Shown here in pieces: positions 48,363-55,906 of a DNA stretch of 64,000 bases. This DNA comes from Dissulfuribacter thermophilus (GTDB lineage Bacteria > Desulfobacterota > Dissulfuribacteria > Dissulfuribacterales > Dissulfuribacteraceae). The translations under genes were made by a program, and so were the position numbers. Every line of letters begins with the position of its first letter. Within the stretch, counting starts at the first letter, position 1. The notes under the pieces are model-generated. The model was not told the DNA's origin. It saw only the letters and a list, made by a program, of their open reading frames with translations, and did not search any database. The stretch covers positions 124,001 through 188,000 of the forward strand of contig NZ_MAGO01000006.1 of the NCBI RefSeq assembly GCF_001687335.1, read 5' to 3'.

Positions 48363-49066
48363 CACTACACTTCTCTTTACCTTTTGCAAAACACCGTATC
48401 TTTCCAGCCACTTACGAGTTCCTGAACCCGTATTTTTACCGCTACACATCTCTTTACCTTTTATGGGGCAGGACAAGAAAAATTGGAGTCATTTAAGTGT
48501 GTTGGGACCTGCTACACACCTCTTTACCTTTTGCTACGGTTCTCTTTACCTTTTGCGCTACCTGGCTCTTTACCTTTTGGGAAAATATCGTCAAAACAGG
48601 CCGTTAGGCAGGGAAGGTCTGCTACGATCCACTTTACCTTTTCCCAACACTTTATTTTGACAGCAAAAAAATATCCGTTCGGCGAGGTCCTCGAGGATCC
48701 TGCTACATACCTCTTTACCTTTTGCTACACCTTGCTTTACCTTTGCTAACTTGCCGTTTTTAATACAGAAAAATCGCCAACCATGTTATAGCTATTAGAT
48801 TTTTTTAAATCAAAACAAGTAGTTAGTGCTAGCTACCTTTTTCTTTACGTTTCTGGTTACACATCTCTTTAGTTTTTATGATGGCTACATATATCTTTAG
48901 TTTTCTCAACAGATTGTTTTTACAAGGAAAATGTTTATGGGATAAGGTCTGCTCTTTGAAATAATCTATAATTACAGCTAGTTATCCTTGATACATTATT
49001 CTTTACCTTTTTGCTATCCAATTCTTTGATTTTCATTTCCCTGGCTACAGTTCTGTTTACTTTCGT
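48363..49066. repeat. Iteron-like array of about 14 degenerate 22-23 bp repeats
   Basis: Consensus GCTACA-N4-CTCTTTACCTTTTG. The best copies start at 48441, 48511, 48533, 48557, 48621, 48702 and 48724; further or weaker copies are at 48363, 48832, 48856, 48884, 48990, 49013 and 49044. Where copies abut, the period is 22-24 bp, two helical turns. All are in the same orientation. No coding sequence lies in 48310-49104. The pattern is that of replication iterons or of an operator/centromere array, not CRISPR: spacing is irregular and units are degenerate. Confidence 0.7.
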
Positions 49067-49104
49067 CTTCAGTTTTTACCCCAAAAAAGACAGAGGAGAC
49101 CTTT

Positions 49105-51621
49105 ATGTTCGATTTCACGTGGGAATTAGCGGAAAAATTTGGTCTGAGCGAACGGTTTGGAAAAAAACTGGATCATGATAGGCTAGCAGATTTCCTGCCT
49201 TATAGGGCCTGGGACCCGGAAAATTACATTTTTCTCCTAGATCACGGGAAAGAAAACAGGATCGGGTGGTTCTTTGTCTCTGAAGTAACAGTTCCGCCCA
49301 AAGAATCATTCCTCCAGGAATTTGAATCTCTCTTGTCGGTTATGCCGCCCAAAAGTACCGTACAGATACTGATGGCCCAAATGCCCTTTATCGGGGAAAC
49401 GATTTCTGACTTCTTGAAACTCAGGAATAGAACAAAATTAAAAATTTCTGAGGAGAAGCAGAAAGTTTTAACCCACATGATGGCCGAAAAGGCTAAATTA
49501 TACAGAAAACTTACGGAAGGATTACAGGATTCCTCTTACCCACTCCTTTTGAAAAAACCTTACATTTTCTTCAGTTTCACCGTATCTCCTTCTGAACTAA
49601 CTGTAGACAATGTGATAAGTACGATCCAAAAGACTAAAAGCGTACTTCAGACAGCTGGATTCGATACGAAAAAGGGGGTTCCCGCCGACCTTTATAATTT
49701 TATTTACTTTCTATTTAGTGATCCTGAAGGCATCCTCCCCCCCTCCTACACCACTCCATTTAAGGCCTGTCTTACTAATAAAAAATATAAAGCCGATTCT
49801 CTTCTGGAAAATTTATTTATACCTCTCTCAGAATTGATTTCGCCCCCATCCATAGGCATTAAAATAACTTCGGATACCCTTCTAACAAACGCAAACAGAT
49901 TCATTGCCACAGTTTCTTATCGCCAATATCCAGATGCGGTTGAACCTGGTATGGTGGACCGCCTGGTAGGTGATAATAGAAAAACCGAAATCCAGCTGCC
50001 ATATACGGTAATTCACGTCCTAAACATTTATGTTCCGGACCAGATCTCTATAAAATCCAATATCGCTAATAGACATGCAGTAGCAGCGTGGCAAACTTTT
50101 GGTCCTCTCGCCAAATTCAATCCTAAAGTAGGAAAAGTAAAAGATGATTTGGCCGAACTGATGAACAGAGCTGAAAAGGAACTTATCCTTAAGGCTTACC
50201 TGCACACTATTGTACTTGCTAATTCTGAAAAACAGCTCGAAGAGGCCACATATTCATATATCACCCATGCAAAAAGACATGGATTCCTTCCTGTGAGAGA
50301 CAAATTTGTTATGGCCCCTCTACTCCTGAATTCCCTCCCAATGGGTCTATATCCTGATGAGGCACCAAAACTTTTCAGAACAAGAACATTATCATCCTCT
50401 ATGATCGGATGCCTTGCGCCGGTACATGCTGAAGGAGGCAGTTTCGGTAAACCTTATCTTCTTTTCTCCACAAGAAGAGGATATCTGATTACAGGTGATA
50501 TTTTCGCCTCACCTCAGGGATATAACGGCCTTATTTTTGGAGGAACTGGCGGTGGAAAATCCTTTTTTCTCAATGAACTTACGGCCTCATATTTTTCAGC
50601 AGGTGCTAAAATTATTATTCTGGATGTAGGTAAGAGTTTTAAAAAGTTATGTGAAATGCTGGATGGCGAATATATAAACTTTGAAGACACGTCCAATGTA
50701 AATATCAATCCGTTTGCACATCTCTCTGATGATCCTGAACTCCTTGTAGATGACATGGAAATGCTGAAAAATTTTGTGGAATCAATGGCAGCTCCCAAAA
50801 AAGGATTAACTGATTTTCAGATGGGCGCATTGACAGAAATTATCGCTGATGTGGCAGAAAAATACAAACAGGAGACTACCTTTGACCTTATAGCGGAAAA
50901 ACTGGCACAACATTCGGATCACAGAATAAAAGATATTGCCACTATGCTTAAACCTTGGTGTAAAGGTGGAGAAAACTACAGATGGGTGGCTGGAGGCAAA
51001 TCCATAAATTTTGAATCTGACCTCATTGTGATCGAAATGGAAGCATTGATGCAACGCACCCATCTGCAAAAAGTATCGCTATATTATTTAATGTACCGCA
51101 TTTCTCAGGATTTCCTGCTAAAAACCATGAAAGATCCCTCTTTCAGAAAAAAACCAAAATTTTTGTTTATAGATGAAGCATGGGAAGCTTTAAAGACAGG
51201 AACTGCTGATTTTATTGAAAGGGCCTATAGAAGATTTCGCAAAACAGGTTCAGGATGCTGGATTATTACCCAAGGCCCAAGCGATCTAGATGGAAGTGCT
51301 GTCGCTGATGCACTTTGGAATAACTCACACTTCGTAGTCTCCCTAAGAGTGGAAAATTTCAATAAGGAAAAAGCAAAAAAATATCTGTCTGACTATGCTC
51401 TCTCAGTAATTCCTACACTGAAAACTGTTAAGGGCCAGTTCTCCGAAATATACATGAAAACCCCATTCGGTGAAGACATATTAAGATTTTATGCTCCAAG
51501 ATATACCCAACTTGTCTATACAACAGATGCAACTGAATCAGCTATTATTGAAAAACTTCTTGATGAAGGTTTGAGTTATGATCGAGCTCTTCGGAAGATT
51601 ATTGCAATGGAAAAACGATAA
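49105..51621 (+). CDS. VirB4/TraC-family conjugation ATPase
   Basis: 838 residues. The N-terminal half (about 1-440) resembles the TraC/VirB4 N-domain. The ATPase half has Walker A GGTGGGKSF (K485) and Walker B FLFIDEAWEAL (D690, E691), followed by WIITQGPSDL. This is the energy-providing ATPase of F-type type IV secretion. RBS AGAGGAG precedes the ATG. No other pilus or channel gene is visible in the window. It overlaps the next gene by 44 bases. Confidence 0.88.
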   Translation: MFDFTWELAEKFGLSERFGKKLDHDRLADFLPYRAWDPENYIFLLDHGKENRIGWFFVSEVTVPPKESFLQEFESLLSVMPPKSTVQILMAQMPFIGETISDFLKLRNRTKLKISEEKQKVLTHMMAEKAKLYRKLTEGLQDSSYPLLLKKPYIFFSFTVSPSELTVDNVISTIQKTKSVLQTAGFDTKKGVPADLYNFIYFLFSDPEGILPPSYTTPFKACLTNKKYKADSLLENLFIPLSELISPPSIGIKITSDTLLTNANRFIATVSYRQYPDAVEPGMVDRLVGDNRKTEIQLPYTVIHVLNIYVPDQISIKSNIANRHAVAAWQTFGPLAKFNPKVGKVKDDLAELMNRAEKELILKAYLHTIVLANSEKQLEEATYSYITHAKRHGFLPVRDKFVMAPLLLNSLPMGLYPDEAPKLFRTRTLSSSMIGCLAPVHAEGGSFGKPYLLFSTRRGYLITGDIFASPQGYNGLIFGGTGGGKSFFLNELTASYFSAGAKIIILDVGKSFKKLCEMLDGEYINFEDTSNVNINPFAHLSDDPELLVDDMEMLKNFVESMAAPKKGLTDFQMGALTEIIADVAEKYKQETTFDLIAEKLAQHSDHRIKDIATMLKPWCKGGENYRWVAGGKSINFESDLIVIEMEALMQRTHLQKVSLYYLMYRISQDFLLKTMKDPSFRKKPKFLFIDEAWEALKTGTADFIERAYRRFRKTGSGCWIITQGPSDLDGSAVADALWNNSHFVVSLRVENFNKEKAKKYLSDYALSVIPTLKTVKGQFSEIYMKTPFGEDILRFYAPRYTQLVYTTDATESAIIEKLLDEGLSYDRALRKIIAMEKR

Positions 51622-53083
51622 AAAATTCCGTATTGGAACAGGCATTTATCTCAAAGACCTTCCATATCCAGAAGCTACAAAACTCAATATCGACCTTCCA
51701 GAGAAATTTAGAAACGGCCATGTAGGAATATTCGGTACAACAAGGTCTGGGAAAACAAGACTCGCTGAAAATCTGATTGAATGGGACATTAGACAGGGTA
51801 AATCCGTATGGATAATTGATCCAAAAGGAGATATTGAACTCCTTTCAAAGATAATTCAAACCTGTATCCTTACAAACAGACTCGACCACTTCTATTTCTT
51901 CTCACCTTTTCACCTAGATATCTCGGTGAAAATAAATCCTCTGGCGTACTGGGTGATTCCAGAAGAAATAGTGCACCATGTGGCGAGTAGTATTGCTTCC
52001 GGAAAAGGAGATGATGCGGACTTCTTCTACAAGGTGTCGAAAGAGGTCCTCCTTGTTGTGGTACGTTCTCTCCAGGTCCTGGATGTGATTGCCGGAAGAA
52101 CCCCTGAATTCAACCTGGTTCGCCTCAATCATTTCATTTCATACACAGACCTGAAAAAATTATATACTCAGTTAAAACAACTAACCAGTTCCGTGGGAAC
52201 AGTCCATCTCGAAGGACAACCTGTAAAGCAGATAATTGAAAATGAACTTTTACCAAAACTCGCACAAATGCTGGCCCAGAAAGAGGATCACTTTTCAAAG
52301 GTATCTGGTTCTCTTAGAACAGAACTCTCTCAACTCACACTCGGTACCATTAACAGGTTGTTCTCAGATGTAAAAGAAAACCCCATTTTTGAAAGACTTA
52401 TCAATAACCAACCTACCGTATTTTACTGTTCAACAGCCAGCCTTATAACCAGGGATACGGCAAATATCGTTGGGAAAATCATCCTCTCCGGCCTTCAAAG
52501 CATCTCAGGCCATTTCAATGCTGAGGGTAAAAAATTCAATCCCCCTCTTGCAGTACACGTAGATGAAGCCAGCAATGTACTCTATCCAGGAATGGATGAT
52601 TTGTTCAATAAGGCCGGTGGAACAAACGTACATCTAACTCTCCTTACCCAGTCTCTTGCTGATTTTGAAACCGCAATTGGTAAGGCATACTGCCAGAAAA
52701 TACTGGATAACCTGAATACTCAAATCTGGCTCAGAACGGGAAGTAAAGAAACCGCACTATATGTGGCCGATAAGGCCGGTAAGATCAAAACTTACTCCCC
52801 AACTCTATCAATTGGTGGGTTCTCCACGGCAAGAGAAATGGAGAAAAAAGTACTTTCGGATACCGCGCTGACTGAATTTAAACCCAGGGAATTCGTAGCG
52901 TTTATATACGAACAATCATACATGGGCTACACATCCACGGTATCCCCGCTGCATCTAAATCTCATCATGCCCACGCTGAAATGGAAAAAACCCAGTAAGA
53001 ACGATTCGCCAGCAGAAAACGTGCAGGAAGTTCTAAGCGAACCCGATATAAAGAGATTTAGAAGAAGATATTGGGCACACTAA
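51578..53083 (+). CDS. TraD/VirD4-HerA-like coupling ATPase
   Basis: 501 residues. Walker A GTTRSGKTRL (K59), WIIDPKGDIELL strand, Walker B AVHVDEASNVL (D329, E330), LTQSLADFETAIG sensor. This is the layout of type IV coupling proteins (TraD/TraG) and HerA helicases that move DNA. It lacks the N-terminal membrane helices of full-length VirD4, so it would be soluble. It starts inside the end of the TraC-like gene. Whether it serves conjugation or intracellular DNA translocation is open. Confidence 0.85.
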   Translation: MIELFGRLLQWKNDKKFRIGTGIYLKDLPYPEATKLNIDLPEKFRNGHVGIFGTTRSGKTRLAENLIEWDIRQGKSVWIIDPKGDIELLSKIIQTCILTNRLDHFYFFSPFHLDISVKINPLAYWVIPEEIVHHVASSIASGKGDDADFFYKVSKEVLLVVVRSLQVLDVIAGRTPEFNLVRLNHFISYTDLKKLYTQLKQLTSSVGTVHLEGQPVKQIIENELLPKLAQMLAQKEDHFSKVSGSLRTELSQLTLGTINRLFSDVKENPIFERLINNQPTVFYCSTASLITRDTANIVGKIILSGLQSISGHFNAEGKKFNPPLAVHVDEASNVLYPGMDDLFNKAGGTNVHLTLLTQSLADFETAIGKAYCQKILDNLNTQIWLRTGSKETALYVADKAGKIKTYSPTLSIGGFSTAREMEKKVLSDTALTEFKPREFVAFIYEQSYMGYTSTVSPLHLNLIMPTLKWKKPSKNDSPAENVQEVLSEPDIKRFRRRYWAH

Positions 53084-53223
53084 CAAAAATGATTCAAAAA
53101 TATACTCTTAGCTCCCAATTTGAACAAATTTTGTAACATACTGGACTTACAAAAAGACCCGGTATACAAAATTACAAATACTAGAAAGATATTTAATGCT
53201 TTTATGTCAAAAAAGACTGCTCT

Positions 53224-53252
53224 TTGACAATTGGCTATTCTTTATCTTTTAT
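53224..53252 (+). promoter_or_regulatory. Candidate sigma-70 promoter of the ssb module
   Basis: TTGACA (53224-53229), a 17-base spacer, then TTTTAT (53247-53252). The rest of the 53084-53345 gap is AT-rich with repeated CTTTTATC stretches and no gene. Confidence 0.45.
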
Positions 53253-53344
53253 CTTTTATATTCAAACTATTTTCTTTATCTTTCACTTTTATCTAACGAA
53301 CTTTTATCTTTTAACTTTAGGAAAAAGTTAAAAGACTACATCGC

Positions 53345-53435
53345 AACCCCACCAGGGGGACGTCATATTACCCCTTGGCGGGGAGCATACGTCCTCCTGG
53401 TGAAAAATAAAAAAATAAAAAGAAAGGAGGACGTT
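53345..53435 (+). promoter_or_regulatory. A-B-C-D switch leader 1 (ssb)
   Basis: A: CACCAGGGGGACGT (53350-53363). B: CCCCTTGGCGGGG (53371-53383). C: ACGTCCTCCTGGTG (53389-53402). D (ribosome site): AGGAGGACGT (53425-53434). C pairs with D over 10 bases without mismatch, or with A over 14 bases with a single G-U pair. A also pairs with B (CCCC.CCAGGGG). Confidence 0.7.
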
Positions 53436-53834
53436 ATGGTAAAATCGGTAAACAAGGTTATCTTAATCGGAAGACTTGGGGCAGACCCAGAAATTCGCTA
53501 CACACAGGCTGGAACGCCTGTAGCAAGCTTTAGAATAGCAACCAACAACCGGATAAAGAGAGGAGAAGAATGGGTAGAGGAACCCGAATGGCATCGCATA
53601 GTTGCTTGGAACAAGCTTGCAGAAATCTGTGAGCAGTATCTCAAAAAAGGAATGCTTGTCTATATTGAGGGTCAGCTTCGTACAAGGGCCTGGGAAGATC
53701 AGGATGGTAATAGGCGTTGGACAACTGAGGTACACGCAAGAGAAATGCAGATGCTTGAATCCAAGGGCTCAGGATCAATGGAAGAAAGCGAGCTTGAGCC
53801 CCCTCCAATTGATGAAGATGATGTGCCGTTTTAA
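53436..53834 (+). CDS. ssb: Single-stranded DNA-binding protein
   Basis: 132 residues, one OB fold (NKVILIGRLGADPEIRYTQ, ASFRIATNN, EWHRIVAWNKLAE, YIEGQLRTRAWED) and the acidic C-terminal tip DEDDVPF that recruits partner proteins. Start ATG 53436 follows AAAGGAGG. A longer frame upstream to 53196 runs through the leader and is not coding. It is shorter than chromosomal SSB of most bacteria, with a very short linker. First gene of the leader-controlled module. Confidence 0.95.
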   Translation: MVKSVNKVILIGRLGADPEIRYTQAGTPVASFRIATNNRIKRGEEWVEEPEWHRIVAWNKLAEICEQYLKKGMLVYIEGQLRTRAWEDQDGNRRWTTEVHAREMQMLESKGSGSMEESELEPPPIDEDDVPF

Positions 53835-53859
53835 CAAGATTAACTGAATTTGAACTCAT

Positions 53860-53943
53860 TACCCCGCCGGGGGAGACTTTGCTTCCCCCGGTTGGGGAAC
53901 TGCATGGTCTCCTCCGGCATAACCAAAAAAAGGAGGAGAAACC
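53860..53943 (+). promoter_or_regulatory. A-B-C-D switch leader 2
   Basis: A: GCCGGGGGAGAC (53866-53877). B: TCCCCCGGTTGGGG (53884-53897). C: GTCTCCTCCGGC (53907-53918). D: AGGAGGAGA (53931-53939). A:C is 12 bp with one G-U pair, C:D is 8 bp, A:B includes CCGGGGGA with TCCCCCGG. Confidence 0.7.
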
Positions 53944-54726
53944 ATGCAAAATACAAATGAAATCCCCACCCTTGCTCTTAATGTAGAAGAAGTCGAAACT
54001 TTACATTCTGTACCCCAAAATCCACTGGACGAGGCTTTGCCTCTGGAACAGGTCAAGGCCCAAGTCCAGCTTATACAGCGGGTTATGCAGGGGGTAATGA
54101 AAAAGGACGAACACTATGGTGTCATTCCAGGCTCCAGCAAACCCGTCCTTTACAAGGCGGGGGCAGAAAAACTAGCGATGACCTTTCGCCTTGCTCCCAA
54201 ATACGAAATAACTCGCTACGACCTGCCCAACGGGCATAGAGAATACGAGGTAATTTGTCATATATATTCTATCATTTCCGGCAAATTCCTTGGAAGCGGT
54301 ACCGGTAATTGCTCTACACTTGAGAGCAAATATCGTTACCGTAGCGGTCCCATTGAACCTACTGGCAGGCAAGTGCCAAGGAAATACTGGGATCTGCGTA
54401 AAACAAACCCGGAAGCAGCCCAAAAGGTCATCGGCGGTCTTGGATATGCGGTCAAAAAAATCAATGGCCGCTGGGAAATCGTTCGGAAGGGCGAACGTAT
54501 CGAAAATCCGGACCCTGCTGATTGCTGGAATACGGTAAAAAAAATGGCGAAAAAACGTGCGTTCGTTGACGCCATACTAACCGTAACGGCTGCTTCGGAT
54601 ATTTTTACTCAGGACATTGAAGATGAATCCTCTCCACCGGAGGCTGATCCGCCTCAACCGCAACCACAAACGGAAGCCCCTAAGGAATCCGTTTCGGAAC
54701 GGGGAGAGGATGATATACCCTTTTAA
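53944..54726 (+). CDS. Mobile-element protein with SSB-like acidic tip, function unknown
   Basis: 260 residues. The conserved-looking core is DEHYGVIPGSSKPVLYKAG, then AEKLAMTFRLAPKYEI and TGNCSTLESKYRYR. A low-complexity proline/glutamine linker leads to the C-terminus GEDDIPF, almost the same as the DEDDVPF tip of the SSB encoded just upstream. Similar uncharacterised proteins occur in phages and plasmids beside recombination genes. A single-strand annealing or ssDNA-associated role is an inference from position and tip only. Confidence 0.82.
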   Translation: MQNTNEIPTLALNVEEVETLHSVPQNPLDEALPLEQVKAQVQLIQRVMQGVMKKDEHYGVIPGSSKPVLYKAGAEKLAMTFRLAPKYEITRYDLPNGHREYEVICHIYSIISGKFLGSGTGNCSTLESKYRYRSGPIEPTGRQVPRKYWDLRKTNPEAAQKVIGGLGYAVKKINGRWEIVRKGERIENPDPADCWNTVKKMAKKRAFVDAILTVTAASDIFTQDIEDESSPPEADPPQPQPQTEAPKESVSERGEDDIPF

Positions 54727-54733
54727 TTAAACC

Positions 54734-54795
54734 AAAAGCCGTAAGCACAGCCGTATCCACGGCAATTCCAACACCTGCTTACGGCTTTTGTTTTA
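54734..54795 (+). terminator. Intrinsic terminator between leader-controlled genes
   Basis: AAAAGCCGTAAGCA (from 54734) pairs with TGCTTACGGCTTTT ending near 54789, then GTTTT. The loop contains a second hairpin GCCGTATCCACGGC. If active, transcription of the downstream genes needs read-through or a new promoter close to leader 3. Confidence 0.65.
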
Positions 54796-54800
54796 TGAAT

Positions 54801-54883
54801 ACCCCGCCGGGGGAGACTGAGGTTTCCCCTGGCCGGGGATTCCCGTCTGTCTCCTCCGGCATAATCATGAAAGGAGGAGACAA
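54801..54883 (+). promoter_or_regulatory. A-B-C-D switch leader 3
   Basis: A: GCCGGGGGAGAC (54806-54817). B: TCCCCTGGCCGGGG (54825-54838). C: GTCTCCTCCGGC (54849-54860). D: GGAGGAGAC (54873-54881). C:D is a perfect 9-bp stem covering the ribosome site; A:C is 12 bp with one G-U. Confidence 0.75.
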
Positions 54884-55819
54884 ATGGTAGCATTTGAATC
54901 TTTCATACTTACCAGGCTTCAAGAACTCTCAGCACTTCATACAAAACAATATCTTGGCGACAGAAGCCAATACATCGGGGCTTCAGATATAGGCCACTGT
55001 CCACGCAAGGTTGTACTCTCAAAATTGAATGGAGAGGAAATAGACCTTGCCACTCATATCAAATTCATGAGAGGACACCTAGCTGAAGACCTGGTTGCCG
55101 GGATATATGAGAAATACAACCCCCAACGCCAGGTTGAACTAGAACTCGACGATCCCGTGCCCATCAAGATTCACCTTGATTTACTATTTCAACCCACAAC
55201 CAAACAGGAAGTCGGAGTGATGGAAGTAAAAGCTTCTTCCATTCCTGAGACACCATACGAGTTGTGGGAGATGCAATTACACTTTCAGATGGGCGTGATG
55301 GCAAGGCATACACAAAAGGCCATCAAGGGGGCCATCATAGTAGTGGATCTCAACGACGGTGACATCCGCCGGTTCAACGGCTATACCCCGAATGAGACCA
55401 TCTTCAATGGTCTCCTTAAAAGAGCAAAACATATCTGGGACTGCATTACAGAAGGGACAGAGCCGGAAACGGAAGTCACTCCGCTTTGCGGTTACTGCGC
55501 CTTTATAAAGGATTGTCCAAGATTCCAGGCGGATGAAATACCTGAACTTGCCGGGGATGTGTTGAAGGTCCTGGAGGCCAAAGACAGGAAGAAGGCCTCT
55601 GAAGCGGAATACAAAAGGCTTGCCAGCAGACTTCTTGATATCGTCAAGAAAAAAGGTGCTTTTAAGGCGGGAGGACACAGGATTGACAAGATCGACCGTC
55701 ATTCCACCCGCACGGATTGGAAAAAGCTGGCTGATGATCTGGGGACTATCAACAAGTCCCTAGACGACTATCAGACCAAAAATCCTTATTCGGTCCTTGA
55801 TATCAAGACCTTGCAATAA
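54884..55819 (+). CDS. Cas4/RecB-like PD-(D/E)XK nuclease with Fe-S cluster
   Basis: 311 residues. Nuclease motifs: E68 in GHLAEDLV, D99 in KIHLDLLF, E114-x-K116 in GVMEVKAS, and Q131 in EMQLHFQ. Cysteines C39, C202, C205 and C211 (one N-terminal, three C-terminal) are placed as in Cas4 and AddB, which bind a 4Fe-4S cluster. No cas1 or cas2 is nearby, so a recombination exonuclease acting with SSB is more likely than CRISPR adaptation. The C-terminal 90 residues form a helical extension. Confidence 0.87.
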   Translation: MVAFESFILTRLQELSALHTKQYLGDRSQYIGASDIGHCPRKVVLSKLNGEEIDLATHIKFMRGHLAEDLVAGIYEKYNPQRQVELELDDPVPIKIHLDLLFQPTTKQEVGVMEVKASSIPETPYELWEMQLHFQMGVMARHTQKAIKGAIIVVDLNDGDIRRFNGYTPNETIFNGLLKRAKHIWDCITEGTEPETEVTPLCGYCAFIKDCPRFQADEIPELAGDVLKVLEAKDRKKASEAEYKRLASRLLDIVKKKGAFKAGGHRIDKIDRHSTRTDWKKLADDLGTINKSLDDYQTKNPYSVLDIKTLQ

Positions 55820-55831
55820 TGAAGAAAAAAC

Positions 55832-55906
55832 GCCATCCCGCTGGGGGAGCGCAGACACTCCCCTGGCGGGGGTCTGCCTCCTCCACGGGATGTGAAAGGA
55901 GGCAGA
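55832..55906 (+). promoter_or_regulatory. A-B-C-D switch leader 4
   Basis: A: CATCCCGCTGGGGGAGCGCAG plus AC (55834-55856). B: TCCCCTGGCGGG (55859-55870). C: GTCTGCCTCCTCCACGGGATG region (55872-55892). D: GGAGGCAG (55898-55905). C:D is perfect over CTGCCTCC/GGAGGCAG. A:C pairs over CATCCCG, GGGGGAG and GCAGAC with two bulged C. Confidence 0.7.

Noticed and set aside
48363-49066. CRISPR array
   Set aside because: Units are degenerate, spacing is irregular and some units abut directly with no spacer; no cas1/cas2 nearby.
53196-53435. N-terminal extension of SSB
   Set aside because: It would translate the AT-rich promoter and leader 1; a strong ribosome site precedes ATG 53436.
54884-55819. CRISPR adaptation nuclease Cas4
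   Set aside because: No other CRISPR component in the window; neighbours are SSB and clamp genes.
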